A DNA stretch of 64,000 bases from Coriobacteriaceae bacterium. GTDB taxonomy: Bacteria; Actinomycetota; Coriobacteriia; Coriobacteriales; QAMH01. How positions within the stretch are numbered: position 1 is the first letter of the stretch; each line of letters starts with the position of its first letter. This document shows, piece after piece, positions 35,378 to 44,808 of this stretch. The notes under the pieces are model-generated. The model worked only from the letters and a program-made list of their open reading frames with translations, was not told the origin of the DNA and ran no database searches. A program made the position numbers and the translations under genes. The stretch spans positions 558,001-622,000 of the forward strand of contig DAJPGJ010000001.1 of assembly GCA_025992705.1 (NCBI GenBank), read 5' to 3'.

Positions 35378-36502
35378 ATGCCTGGACTCTCGTTTAGCAA
35401 CCAGAGTCAGAACAGACGCTCGGGTCTTTGGTTGATTCCGATTGTTCTGATTGTCATATCTGTCATGCTCATCACGCTGTGCGTGCGCTTTGGGAACTCG
35501 GGCCCCTTCGCGGTCGCGCGCGGCGTCGTGCAGACCGTGACCCAGCCCATCGCGCAGGTCTGCTCCGTCGTCTCGACGCCCTTTGCAAACGTCGGTGCTG
35601 TCGATATCGATGAGGAGGTCGCACGCCTTCAGGAAGAGAACAGCCAGCTACGCACGCTCGTGGCAGAGCTCGAGGAGTACCGTCAGCAAGACCAGCGCCT
35701 TACCGCGATGCTGCAGTTCTCCGACATATACGGCTTGGAGACCCTGAGCGCAGAGGTCATCTCCATGACCTCCGGCTGGGATCGCACCGCGACCATCAAC
35801 AAGGGATCGCGTGACGGCGTGCGTGTCGGCATGGGCGTCATGAGCACCTGTGGTCTCTACGGGCAGGTCGAGTCCGTGACCGAAGCCGCGAGCGTCGTGC
35901 GCCTCATCAATGACCCGAATTCGTCCGTGGCGGTCATGGTCCAGAACTCGCGCGCACACGGCATCATGCACGGTTCCTACGACGGTACGCTCACCCTCGA
36001 ATACGTGCCAATCGATGCAACCGTGGGCGAAGGCGATATCGTCATCGCGTCGGGAAGCGGCGGAACCTATCCGCGCGGTATCGTCGTCGGCACCGTGCGC
36101 GCCATCGAGGCAGACTCGTCCAAGCTCTATCACCGCATTACCGTCGACCCGCTCTTCAACATCGAATCCTGCGAGGAAGTACTCGTCTTGACCGGCAACG
36201 AAACCGAGACCGAGCGCATCCTGAACGAGGAGCTCCTGCAGCTCATCATCGACTCGGCCAACTCGGTGAATGCCTCTTCCGCGAGGGTCGGAGCCATCGC
36301 CAAGGCACTACTCAACGAGGCGAACGAGGCATACCGCGCCGCCGAGGCCCAGCGCAGGGCAGAAGAGCAGGCAGCACGCGAGAGGCAAGCGGCCGCAGGG
36401 GACCAGACGGGTTCCGGCAGCTCCGGTTCTGGTTCGGGCTCAGGCTCGGGCTCGGAAGGCGAAGCCGGTACGGGTTCAAGTGGAGGTGGTGCCGGTGAGT
36501 AA
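35378..36502 (+). CDS. mreC: Rod shape-determining protein MreC
   Basis: A 374-residue protein. It has an N-terminal TM (LWLIPIVLIVISVMLITLCV) and a coiled coil (EEVARLQEENSQLRTLVAELEEY). The extracytoplasmic beta-barrel MreC core follows (TSGWDRTATINKGSRDGVRVGMGV and GDIVIASGSGGTYPRGIVVG). The tail after residue about 300 is an Ala/Glu/Arg helix ending in a long Ser-Gly run (residues about 345-374), which is unusual. It bridges MreB to PBP2. Confidence 0.93.
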   Translation: MPGLSFSNQSQNRRSGLWLIPIVLIVISVMLITLCVRFGNSGPFAVARGVVQTVTQPIAQVCSVVSTPFANVGAVDIDEEVARLQEENSQLRTLVAELEEYRQQDQRLTAMLQFSDIYGLETLSAEVISMTSGWDRTATINKGSRDGVRVGMGVMSTCGLYGQVESVTEAASVVRLINDPNSSVAVMVQNSRAHGIMHGSYDGTLTLEYVPIDATVGEGDIVIASGSGGTYPRGIVVGTVRAIEADSSKLYHRITVDPLFNIESCEEVLVLTGNETETERILNEELLQLIIDSANSVNASSARVGAIAKALLNEANEAYRAAEAQRRAEEQAARERQAAAGDQTGSGSSGSGSGSGSGSEGEAGTGSSGGGAGE

Positions 36503-37061
36503 GCAGACGGTCTACCTCATCACCATCGTCCTATGCATCCTGTTGCAGGCAGGCATCGCCCCTGCCATTGCCATCATGGGATGCAGGCCCAACTTCTTGC
36601 TCATCCCCGTGCTCCTCATCAGCATGCGCTCGGGGACGGCCGCCGGAAGTATCACGGGCTTCTCCCTCGGCTTGCTCTACGACCTCATGGGCAGTGGCAC
36701 CATTGGCTGCATGGCCCTCGTGCTCACGCTCATCGCCTTCATCGTGGGTGTCGCGGGCGAGAGCATGGATTTGCTCACACCCATCGTGACCATTGGCGTC
36801 GCCGTCCTCTCGTCGCTTTTGCTTGAGATCGGCTATGGCATCGCCGCCATTCTCACGTCTTCGGAGGGCGGTGGCGTCATGTCGACGATGTTGAGCTATT
36901 CGCTTCCCTCGGCCCTGTACACGGCCGTGTTCGCGGTCATCGCTCTCGTTACCATTGGCCTGGTAATCGCCGATGACAGCGCGGGCATGCCCACGCGTCT
37001 GGGCGAGCACCGCGACGGGAACAAGCGCGCGATGTCCCACATGAAGTCACGTCTCAAGTAG
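36495..37061 (+). CDS. mreD: Rod shape-determining protein MreD
   Basis: A 188-residue polytopic membrane protein. It has about five hydrophobic segments, starting with VYLITIVLCILLQAGIAPAI and including RPNFLLIPVLLISMRSG and GFSLGLLYDLMGSGTIGCMA, the GxxxGLxxD region typical of MreD. The start is the GTG at 36495, overlapping mreC by 8 nt with GGAGG upstream. The longer upstream reading is an mreC shadow. Confidence 0.88.
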   Translation: MSKQTVYLITIVLCILLQAGIAPAIAIMGCRPNFLLIPVLLISMRSGTAAGSITGFSLGLLYDLMGSGTIGCMALVLTLIAFIVGVAGESMDLLTPIVTIGVAVLSSLLLEIGYGIAAILTSSEGGGVMSTMLSYSLPSALYTAVFAVIALVTIGLVIADDSAGMPTRLGEHRDGNKRAMSHMKSRLK

Positions 37062-37073
37062 GGAGATGAGTGC

Positions 37074-39113
37074 ATGACAGCGGCAATTTTTGCAGCAATC
37101 AGCGTTCTTCTCATAGTCGTGGCCATTGCCATCATCGTTATCGTCATCCGCTCGGGACGACGTAGGCCAACACGCATCCCCATCGACACGCGCAACGCAT
37201 CCGAGCTTGCCATGAGCACCGAAGCACATGGTGGCCCTGGCGGTGACAGCCAGGGTCCGACGCGCCGCCGCTTCTTTGGCTTCGTGGCCGTCATTGCCGC
37301 CTGCATAGGTGCGCTCATCGTCAAACTGTGGTCGATGCAGGTCATCTCCGGTGCCGAGTACACGGCCAAGGCCGAAGGCAATCGCATCAACGAGTACACG
37401 ACCATCGCGCCGCGCGGTCGCATCTTTGATCGCAATGGCGTCGAGCTCGTTGGCAATCGCTCAACCTTTGCGGTTTTGGCAAGCGCCGACGTGCAAAACG
37501 ACAAGCTCGTGATACAGCGTCTCTCCGACGTACTCGGCATTCCGCGCGAGACCATTGCATCGCTTGCCGCCTCGCAGACGCAGGGCGCGCAGGCCGACCG
37601 ACTCATCGCGCTTGATGTCGATGACCGCGCCGTCGCCTACATCTCCGAGCACCCCAACGCGTTTCCCGGCGTACGCATCGAGAGCCGCACCGTGCGCACG
37701 TATCCGAACGACGACCTGGCGGCACATGTGCTCGGCTATACGGGCACCATCTCCCAGGAGGAACTCAAGCGCGAGGTCAATGGCCTGACCTACGAGTCGG
37801 GCGACATCGTCGGCAAGGATGGCGTCGAGCAGGCCTTCGAGTCCTACCTGCAGGGCGATCGCGGCATCAAGCGCGTTGAGGTCAATGCAGCTGGCGAGGT
37901 CGTGAACGCCGTCGATTCGGTCGAACCCGTGCAAGGCAATGACATCCGCATCACCATTGACGCGAACGTGCAGAAGGTTGCCGAGGAGGCCCTGCGTCGT
38001 GCCTTTGCCGACGCGGCTGTGTCGGGCAACGACAGTGCCCGCTCCGGTGCCATTGTCTGCATGAACTGCAATACCGGCGAGGTCATCGCCATGGCTTCGG
38101 CTCCGTCGTATAGCCCGAGTCAGTTCATCGGCGGCATATCGTCGGATGTCTGGGAGGAGATGACGAGCGAAGACTCGGCCTACCCGCTCTCGAATCGTTG
38201 CATCGCCGGCTTGTACCCGGCTGCCTCCACCTTCAAGGGCTTCACGGGTCTGGCGGGCCTGGAATACGGCTTCGTCACCGACAGTTCGGTGTGGGAGTGC
38301 GAGGGCACCTGGACGGGATTTGGCGAGGAGTGGCCCCAGAAGTGCTGGAAGACGAGTGGTCACGGATCGATTGGCTTCCACAAGGGCATCGTCGAGAGCT
38401 GTGACGTCGTTTTCTACGAAATCGCCAAGAACTTCTACCAGTACAGCGAGAACGAGACGGCATTGCAAGACTATCTCAAGAGCTGGGGATTTGGATCCAA
38501 GACGGGTATCGAGCTTTCGGGTGAATCCGAGGGCCGCGTGCCCACGCCCGAATGGAAGAAGAAGTTCAACCGTGATGCACCCGAGAGCCAGGCATGGCTG
38601 CCAGGTGACCTCTCGAACCTCATCATCGGCCAGGGCGACCTGCTCGTGACACCGCTGCAGATTTGCTGTGGTTATGCGGGGCTTGCAACCGGCCGCGTGC
38701 CCAAGCCCGTGCTACTGCATTCCGTCATATCCACGGACGGAACCATGACGGCAGTCGATGGCGCACGCTATCAGGGAAGCATTATCCAGCCCGAGTTTGA
38801 CCAGAAGAACATCGACATCATGCGCAGCGGTTTCCGCGGCGTTGTCGAGAACGGATCGGTTTCCCGTGTTTTCGAGGATATGGGAATCGCCACCTCCGGC
38901 AAGACGGGCACCGGCGAGGTCGCCGGCAAGGACGACTACGGCTGGTACGTTGGCTACGGTCCGACCGATGCACCCGAGTACGTGTGCGTCTGCTGCATCG
39001 AGGAAGGCGGATCGGGTGCCACGTGCGCCGCGCCCGCAGTGCGCTCGGTGCTTTCGGCTGCCTTCGGCCTGTCTGCAGAGCACGTTTCCGGCTCCGCAAC
39101 AGAGGAGCGCTGA
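37074..39113 (+). CDS. mrdA: Penicillin-binding protein 2 (class B, elongasome transpeptidase)
   Basis: A 679-residue class B PBP. The dimerisation region includes APRGRIFDRNGVELV. The transpeptidase domain has SxxK at Ser385/Lys388 (PAASTFKGF), SxD in ESCDVVFYEIA (typical of the PBP2 group) and KTGT in SGKTGTGEV. It cross-links lateral wall under MreC control. Two hydrophobic segments occur at the N-terminus (about residues 3-25 and 68-88) rather than the usual one, separated by a basic then Gly-rich stretch. It follows mreD by 12 nt and precedes rodA by 7 nt. Confidence 0.93.
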   Translation: MTAAIFAAISVLLIVVAIAIIVIVIRSGRRRPTRIPIDTRNASELAMSTEAHGGPGGDSQGPTRRRFFGFVAVIAACIGALIVKLWSMQVISGAEYTAKAEGNRINEYTTIAPRGRIFDRNGVELVGNRSTFAVLASADVQNDKLVIQRLSDVLGIPRETIASLAASQTQGAQADRLIALDVDDRAVAYISEHPNAFPGVRIESRTVRTYPNDDLAAHVLGYTGTISQEELKREVNGLTYESGDIVGKDGVEQAFESYLQGDRGIKRVEVNAAGEVVNAVDSVEPVQGNDIRITIDANVQKVAEEALRRAFADAAVSGNDSARSGAIVCMNCNTGEVIAMASAPSYSPSQFIGGISSDVWEEMTSEDSAYPLSNRCIAGLYPAASTFKGFTGLAGLEYGFVTDSSVWECEGTWTGFGEEWPQKCWKTSGHGSIGFHKGIVESCDVVFYEIAKNFYQYSENETALQDYLKSWGFGSKTGIELSGESEGRVPTPEWKKKFNRDAPESQAWLPGDLSNLIIGQGDLLVTPLQICCGYAGLATGRVPKPVLLHSVISTDGTMTAVDGARYQGSIIQPEFDQKNIDIMRSGFRGVVENGSVSRVFEDMGIATSGKTGTGEVAGKDDYGWYVGYGPTDAPEYVCVCCIEEGGSGATCAAPAVRSVLSAAFGLSAEHVSGSATEER

Positions 39114-39120
39114 TACGGAT

Positions 39121-40335
39121 ATGCCGTCGTTCTCATTCGGAAAGTCCCCCAAGGTTCACGCGCGCACTGCTTCGTCTGCCAACCTTTCCCGTTCGAGCGA
39201 AAAGCGCTCGTTCTCGATTCCGGCCAACATCATCCTGCTCGTCATCATTGCGCTCATCCTGTGCTGCGGCCTTATCACGCTCTATGCGGTGACGAGGACC
39301 GAAACCGAGTATTCGATTACGCGCCAGCTCGTTGGCGTGGCGATTGGCATCGTCATCATGGTGGCCGTTTGGTTCTTCGACTATCGACGTCTGGCCAATC
39401 TCATCGTTCCCCTCATCGTGCTCGATGCGATTCTCATCTTGTTGCCGATGGTTCCCGGTCTTGGCCATGAGGTGAACGGCGCGACGTCGTGGATCAGGAT
39501 CGGTTCGCTCACCTTTCAACCGTCCGAGCTTGCCAAACCGGTGACCATCCTCGCAATCGGTGCGGCTACCGCGCAGTACCAGGGTTCTATTGTCCGAGGC
39601 GCTGACTTCTTGAAGCTACTCGGCATCTTGCTCATACCCTTCGTTCTGCTCATGCGCGAGGATTTGGGTACGGCCCTCGTCATTCTCATCGTCGGCTTCT
39701 GCATCCTGCTCATTGGCGGCGTGGCACGGCGGTGGCTCATCATCTCGGTCGCCACGGCCGTAGTGGGCGTCGCGGCCCTGCTCGGGATCAATGGCGTCGT
39801 GAATGACTGGACGGGTGGCGACGTGCAGCTTATCAGGCAGTACCAGATGAGTCGTCTGCTCGTCTTCATCGACCCGGATAATCCCGAATATGCAGACGAT
39901 GCCTACAATCTCAACCAGGCGAAGATCGCCGTCGGAAGCGGCGAGCTCGTCGGCAAGGGCTGGGGTAACGCGACACAGTCCTCGGGCGGCTTCTTGCCCG
40001 AATCCGCGACCGACTTCATCTTCTGCGTCTACGCCGAGCAGTTTGGCTTCGTGGGGGCGTTCATATTGCTTGTGTTGTATCTGGCGCTGCTCTTGACGGC
40101 GCTGGGCATCGGGCTTTCGTCGTCGGATTTGTTCGGCTCGCTCATCGCAGCTGGTATCATGGCGATGTGGTTGTTCCAGATTGTAGAGAACATAGGCATG
40201 GACTTGGGACTCATGCCCATTACGGGCATTCCGTTGCCGTTCATGAGCTACGGTTCCTCGTTCATGTTCACCAACTTCATTTGCGTCGGCTTGCTCTTAT
40301 CGGTCTGGTCAAGACGCAATGACGCTCTGGGCTAG
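39121..40335 (+). CDS. rodA: RodA, SEDS-family peptidoglycan polymerase
   Basis: A 404-residue polytopic SEDS protein. It has the SEDS landmarks GATSWIRIGSLTFQPSELAK, MREDLGTALVILIVG (the conserved Asp region), FLPESATDFIFCVYAEQFG and GIPLPFMSYGSSFM. It polymerises glycan strands with PBP2. The start is the ATG at 39121; the reading upstream of it is an out-of-frame shadow of mrdA. The hydrophilic N-terminus of about 35 residues is Ser/Arg-rich. Confidence 0.95.
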   Translation: MPSFSFGKSPKVHARTASSANLSRSSEKRSFSIPANIILLVIIALILCCGLITLYAVTRTETEYSITRQLVGVAIGIVIMVAVWFFDYRRLANLIVPLIVLDAILILLPMVPGLGHEVNGATSWIRIGSLTFQPSELAKPVTILAIGAATAQYQGSIVRGADFLKLLGILLIPFVLLMREDLGTALVILIVGFCILLIGGVARRWLIISVATAVVGVAALLGINGVVNDWTGGDVQLIRQYQMSRLLVFIDPDNPEYADDAYNLNQAKIAVGSGELVGKGWGNATQSSGGFLPESATDFIFCVYAEQFGFVGAFILLVLYLALLLTALGIGLSSSDLFGSLIAAGIMAMWLFQIVENIGMDLGLMPITGIPLPFMSYGSSFMFTNFICVGLLLSVWSRRNDALG

Positions 40336-40358
40336 GAAGAGAAAGGTTCGGACACGTT

Positions 40359-41381
40359 ATGCCGAGCATGCCAATTGACGTAAGCAAGGTACTAAGCGCA
40401 ATCACGACCATCGGGCAGCAGCGTTACCTGCCTTCGCGCGTCGAGCTCGTCTTCGATCCGACGGCGAGCATCGCACTCGTCGACAAGGTGATCGAGGCAT
40501 TCGTTGACGTGTCATCCAATGCCCATGTCACGGATGTCGTGCTCGACAAAAAGGTCCCCGTCATCCCCAAGGATACCGATCTCGTCGTCGTCATCGGTGG
40601 TGACTCGCTGCTGCTGGGCGACGTGGTGCATGCGGCCGAGGAGCATGACGTCCCCGCGGTCGTCGTCATCGAGCGCGGCAAGACCTACTTCGCGAATGAC
40701 AGGCGCTCGGCGCAGGCCTATGCCGACATGACGCTGTCGGCGAATACTGCCCCGACCCTGACGGGTACGGCCCATACGCCGGGCGTGGGCAGGGGCATCG
40801 ACCTCGAGAACCTCGTGGACCTCGAACTCGATGGGGAGTCCGCACGTCCACTCGAACAGCTCGGCACCTGGATCGTCCAGAACGTGCCGAGCAAGCGCCT
40901 CTCGCTTGCGCGGGCCTTTCCGTTCATACGTCATCCACTGGCCGTCGAGCTTGCCAAGCAGACGACCATCCAGAACGGTGCCATCGGACTCGTCTTCTTC
41001 GTGCCGGGTGCCGATATGCCGCTCATCGCGCTCAACCAGGCCAAGATGGTTCTTCAGATTGCCGCCGTGTACGGCAAGGAGATGAGCAAGGAGCGCCTCG
41101 GCGAGGTGCTCGCCGTGATGGCGGGCGGCTTCGGCTGCCGCGCCGTCGCGCGCCAGCTCGTCGCGCGTGCGCCCATGCTGGGCTGGGCCATCAAGCCTGC
41201 CGTTGCCGCATCGGGAACGATGGGCATGGCGATTGCCGCGATCGAATACTACGAGGAGAACGGCAAACTGCACGGGCTCTCCGACGTGGCTGCCAAGGTC
41301 GCCAAGAAGGCGGCTCCCGTCGTCGATAAGGGTGGAGACCTTGTCGGCAATGTCGTGAGCAGTGCAACCGCTCACGACTAG
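40359..41381 (+). CDS. DUF697-like membrane-associated protein
   Basis: A 340-residue protein. The C-terminal half (NGAIGLVFFVPGADMPLIALNQAKMVLQIAAVYG, then MAGGFGCRAVARQLVARAPMLGWAIKPAVAASGTMGM) fits the DUF697 pattern of two hydrophobic segments flanking a conserved NQ-x-K motif. Family members often accompany Era-like GTPases. The N-terminal half resembles a small alpha/beta domain (VVVIGGDSLLLGDVVHAA) without a P-loop. It starts 23 nt after rodA. Its function in the shape operon is unknown. Confidence 0.7.
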   Translation: MPSMPIDVSKVLSAITTIGQQRYLPSRVELVFDPTASIALVDKVIEAFVDVSSNAHVTDVVLDKKVPVIPKDTDLVVVIGGDSLLLGDVVHAAEEHDVPAVVVIERGKTYFANDRRSAQAYADMTLSANTAPTLTGTAHTPGVGRGIDLENLVDLELDGESARPLEQLGTWIVQNVPSKRLSLARAFPFIRHPLAVELAKQTTIQNGAIGLVFFVPGADMPLIALNQAKMVLQIAAVYGKEMSKERLGEVLAVMAGGFGCRAVARQLVARAPMLGWAIKPAVAASGTMGMAIAAIEYYEENGKLHGLSDVAAKVAKKAAPVVDKGGDLVGNVVSSATAHD

Positions 41382-41447
41382 GCAGTACCGTAAGCTACCG
41401 TAAGCCAGCATCCCATGATTCCAAAATCGGCCTTGGAGGCAGACGAC

Positions 41448-43367
41448 GTGCAGGAACTCAATCTGTGGCAACGCTATGCGCCGCTTCTCGCCCGGGTCGA
41501 GAAGCCCTCTCGCTATTTGGGCCAGGAGTGGGGTAGCGTCGCGCCTTCCGAGAAGCAAGGCGCCGATTATCATGCGGTGCTCGTGTATCCGGACACGTAC
41601 GAGATCGGCCAGGCAAACCAGGCCATCGCCATTCTCTACGATTGCCTCAACGCCGATGAGCATATCTACTGCGAGCGTGCCTATCTGCCCTGGGTCGACA
41701 TGATCGCTCTCATGCGCGAGCATGGGCTGCCGCTTGCGTCCCTCGAGACCTATACGCCCGTGCGCAATTTCGATTTCGTCGGCATCACCTTGCCGCACGA
41801 GCTCTGCGCCACGAACATCCTCGAGTTTCTTGATCTTGCCGGCATCACACTGCATGCCGACGAGCGCGGGGAGGGCGAGCCGCTCGTCATGGGCGGTGGT
41901 CCCTGTGCGTACAACCCCGAGCCGTTCGCGCCGTTCTTCGATCTCATCTTCGTGGGGGAGGGTGAAGAACTCGACGTGGAAGTCGCGCTCAGGCATCGCG
42001 AGCTCAAGAAGCGGGGTGCGTCGCGTGCGGAGATTCTGCGCGAGCTCTCCCGCATCGAGGGCGTATATGTTCCGAGCCTCTATGACGTTGAGGAGCATGA
42101 GATTCGCGACGAGCAGCTGGCAGCAGACATGCGTGGCTACACGACGGTCACGCCAGTTGACGCGGAGGTGCCGGCGCAGGTCGCAAAGCGCATTATTCGC
42201 GATTTCGATGCGTTGCCTGCCCTGCCGCGCCAGATCGTCCCGTATTGCGAGCTCGTACACGACCGCCTCGCAATCGAGATTCTGCGCGGCTGCAATCGCG
42301 GCTGCCGCTTTTGCCAGGCGGGCATGATCTATCGTCCCGTACGCGAACGCAAAGCCGATACCGTTATCGCGGCGGTCATGGATGGCCTTGCCTCGACGGG
42401 CTATGACGAGGTGTCCCTCACCTCGCTTTCCTCGACGGACCACTCGACTATCGAGCAAATGCTCAGGCGATTGAACCGCAGCTTCTCGCAGACGGGCAAG
42501 AGCGTGAGCCTGCCGAGCCAGCGTGTCGATGCGCTCGGCGTCGAGCTTGCGCGACTCGCGGCGGGCGAGAAGAAGGGCAGCCTTACGCTTGCTCCCGAGG
42601 CGGGCACGCAGCGTATGCGCGACGTCATCAACAAGGGCGTGAGCGAGGAAGATCTGCTCCATGCCGTGACGAGTGCCGTCGAGGCGGGCTGGCGTGGCTT
42701 CAAGCTCTACTTCATGATCGGGCTGCCAGGTGAGACCGACGAGGACGTTGCCGGCATCGGCGCCCTGTGCCGTCGCGTCTATGCCGCTGCCAAGGATGCC
42801 GTTCCCGAGGGGGCGCCGCGCAATATCCGCCTCAATGTCTCGGTCGCGCTCTTCATTCCCAAGGCGATGACGCCGTTTCAGTGGAACGGCCAGATATCGC
42901 TTTCGGAGATTAGCCATCGCATCGACGTGCTGCGGGCGAGCTTCCCCAAAAAGGGCATTAACCTGCACTGGCACGATTCGGATACGAGTTACGTTGAAGC
43001 AGTCTTGGCTCGTGGTGGACGAGAGTGCGCCGAGCTGATTGAGGAAGCATGGCGTCGAGGCGCGCGTTTTGACGCCTGGACCGAGCAGTTTACCTTTGCC
43101 GCCTGGGAACAGGCCGGCGATGTGTGCGGCGTGCCCATCATGCAGCGCGCTGCCTGCGAATACGAGGAAGGCGCTCCTCTCCCGTGGGGTCATATCTCCG
43201 CTGGCGTGAGCGAGGAGTTCCTGCGCGAGGAACGTGCCCGTGCCCGCGTGGGCGAGGTGACGCCCGATTGCAGCTTTACGAGCTGCTCGCAGTGCGGCGT
43301 CTGCCCGCTTGTGGGAATGACGAACGTTATCGAAGGCACGCGAACCCTGCGAGGTGAGTGCGCATGA
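41448..43367 (+). CDS. B12-binding-like radical SAM protein, TIGR03960 family
   Basis: A 639-residue protein. It has an N-terminal B12-binding-like domain (VEKPSRYLGQEWG, LVMGGGPCAYNPEPFAPFFD) and a radical SAM domain with CNRGCRFCQAGMIYRP. The C-terminal Cys-rich segment is CSFTSCSQCGVCP. TIGR03960 proteins are almost always next to a TIGR03936/DUF2344 partner, as here, and their reaction is not established. I prefer the GTG at 41448 because GGAGG lies 8 nt upstream; an in-frame ATG at 41415 has no site. The ATGA overlap with the next gene implies coupling. Confidence 0.9.
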   Translation: MQELNLWQRYAPLLARVEKPSRYLGQEWGSVAPSEKQGADYHAVLVYPDTYEIGQANQAIAILYDCLNADEHIYCERAYLPWVDMIALMREHGLPLASLETYTPVRNFDFVGITLPHELCATNILEFLDLAGITLHADERGEGEPLVMGGGPCAYNPEPFAPFFDLIFVGEGEELDVEVALRHRELKKRGASRAEILRELSRIEGVYVPSLYDVEEHEIRDEQLAADMRGYTTVTPVDAEVPAQVAKRIIRDFDALPALPRQIVPYCELVHDRLAIEILRGCNRGCRFCQAGMIYRPVRERKADTVIAAVMDGLASTGYDEVSLTSLSSTDHSTIEQMLRRLNRSFSQTGKSVSLPSQRVDALGVELARLAAGEKKGSLTLAPEAGTQRMRDVINKGVSEEDLLHAVTSAVEAGWRGFKLYFMIGLPGETDEDVAGIGALCRRVYAAAKDAVPEGAPRNIRLNVSVALFIPKAMTPFQWNGQISLSEISHRIDVLRASFPKKGINLHWHDSDTSYVEAVLARGGRECAELIEEAWRRGARFDAWTEQFTFAAWEQAGDVCGVPIMQRAACEYEEGAPLPWGHISAGVSEEFLREERARARVGEVTPDCSFTSCSQCGVCPLVGMTNVIEGTRTLRGECA

Positions 43368-44035
43368 GCGAGGGGTTTCGTCTGCGAGTCGAGTACCAGA
43401 TCACGGACAGGCTCGCGTATCTGTCGCATCTCGAGACCGTGCGTTCGATGGAGCGTGTCGTGCGCAGGGCCGGCCTGCCCTTCGCGATCACCGAGGGCTT
43501 CAATCCGCATATGAAGATTGCCTTTGGTCCTGCGTTGCCCGTAGGAGCCGGCTCACGCTCGGAATACTTCGACCTGCGTTTGCTCGAGTACGTTTCACCC
43601 GACCTTGCGCTCGCGGCACTGCAAGCGGCTGCTCCGGAAAACCTCATGCCCATTGCATGCGCATATTGCGCCCATGGCGATGATGCGATTGATGTTACGT
43701 ATCCGGTGAGCGTGTGGAAGGCCGAGCTCGCGTGTGGGGGAATCGATGTCGACGACGTGACGCGCGCGCTCGAGCAGCTGGTTGATCGCGGCTTCATCGA
43801 GGTCACAAAGACCAAGGGCCATAAGACGACGGTCAAGCGCGTCGAATTCGAGGGTAGGCTCGTGGATGGTCCGCACGTAACTGCCGACGATGATGTCGTG
43901 ACGGTCGACTTCTCCACCTTCCAGGGCAACGAGGGGGCGCTGCGCCCCGACAAGTTCATCGCCGCTGCTTGCGAGCTGATGGATGGACCCGTTGCCATCA
44001 GGAGCCTCACGCGGATGGAGCTGCGGGAAGCGTAA
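43364..44035 (+). CDS. TIGR03936 family (DUF2344) radical SAM-linked protein
   Basis: A 223-residue protein. FRLRVEYQITDRLAYLSHLETVRSMERVVRRAGLP and EGFNPHMKIAFGPALPVG are the DUF2344 signature, and it is the genetic partner of the radical SAM protein immediately upstream. Its ATG overlaps that gene's stop by 4 nt. The pair often precedes an RNase G/E gene and rplU-rpmA; here the RNase gene is absent and rplU follows after 184 nt. Its function is unknown. Confidence 0.9.
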   Translation: MSEGFRLRVEYQITDRLAYLSHLETVRSMERVVRRAGLPFAITEGFNPHMKIAFGPALPVGAGSRSEYFDLRLLEYVSPDLALAALQAAAPENLMPIACAYCAHGDDAIDVTYPVSVWKAELACGGIDVDDVTRALEQLVDRGFIEVTKTKGHKTTVKRVEFEGRLVDGPHVTADDDVVTVDFSTFQGNEGALRPDKFIAAACELMDGPVAIRSLTRMELREA

Positions 44036-44108
44036 ACCACGGAGCGGCTGGACGACCACATGGGGGCTTGCTCTCGTACCCGATGCGCTGTCCCTTCAAA
44101 ATTTTTCC

Positions 44109-44137
44109 TTGTCACGTCGGGGTTCTGCTAGTAGACT
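44109..44137 (+). promoter_or_regulatory. Promoter of rplU-rpmA
   Basis: TTGTCA (44109-44114), a 17-nt spacer and TAGACT (44132-44137) lie about 80 nt before rplU. The remaining leader holds no recognised L21-leader structure. Confidence 0.6.
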
Positions 44138-44219
44138 ATTAGCGTTTGCCCCCTCGTGACGGTTCTTTTCCCTTTCCCGCACGATACGGGCATGTCAATG
44201 AGTAATGAAAGGTACGAAC

Positions 44220-44789
44220 ATGTACGCGATTGTTAAAACCGGTGGCAAGCAGTACACCGTGAAGCCGGGCGATGTGCTCGACGTTGAGAAGATCGAGGGT
44301 GAGGCCGGCGACAAGGTCTCTCTCGACGTGCTCTTCCTCAACGACGGCTCCAACGTCGTCACGGACGCGAGCGCTCTTGCCAAGACCAATGTCACGGCCG
44401 AGATTCTCGACCAGCACAAGGGTGACAAGCAGATCATCTTCAAGTTCAAGAAGCGCAAGGGCTACAAGCGCACGCGCGGTCATCGCCAGCAGCTCACTCG
44501 CCTTTGCATCGTCGACGTGAACGGCACCAAGGCTGCTGCTCCGGCGCCCAAGAAGGCTGCCGCAGAGAAGCCGGCCAAGGCCGAGAAGCCTGCAAAGGCC
44601 GCTAAGCCCGCCGCCGAGAAGCCCGCCAAGAAGGAGACGAAGGCGGCTGCTCCTGCCAAGAAGGCTGACGTCGATTTCACCAAGATGACGGTTGCCGAGC
44701 TCAAGGATTACGCCAAGGAGCATGACATCAAGCTCCCGAGCGGTGCTCGCAAGGCCGATATCATCGAGACCATCACCAACGCAGAGTAG
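44220..44789 (+). CDS. rplU: 50S ribosomal protein L21 with extended C-terminal domain
   Basis: A 189-residue protein. Residues 1-102 are a complete L21 ([36 protein letters not shown]). Residues 103-150 are a Lys/Ala/Pro linker of KPAK-type repeats. Residues about 155-189 ([15 protein letters not shown] and [12 protein letters not shown]) match a Rho_N/SAP-like helix-extended-helix nucleic-acid-binding domain. Typical bacterial L21 ends near residue 103, so the tail is an addition. It may bind RNA near the 50S surface. The start ATG follows GAAAGG; rpmA follows. Confidence 0.93.
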   Translation: MYAIVKTGGKQYTVKPGDVLDVEKIEGEAGDKVSLDVLFLNDGSNVVTDASALAKTNVTAEILDQHKGDKQIIFKFKKRKGYKRTRGHRQQLTRLCIVDVNGTKAAAPAPKKAAAEKPAKAEKPAKAAKPAAEKPAKKETKAAAPAKKADVDFTKMTVAELKDYAKEHDIKLPSGARKADIIETITNAE

Positions 44790-44808
44790 CGAAGGGGGCT
44801 GAAGACTT

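Noticed and set aside
36410..36490. Possible repeat element in the Gly/Ser tail of mreC
   Set aside because: It is simple low-complexity coding sequence with no inverted-repeat structure.
40512..43193. Minus-strand frame of 893 codons
   Set aside because: It is antisense to the DUF697 and radical SAM genes, has no recognisable domain and no start context; high-GC shadow.
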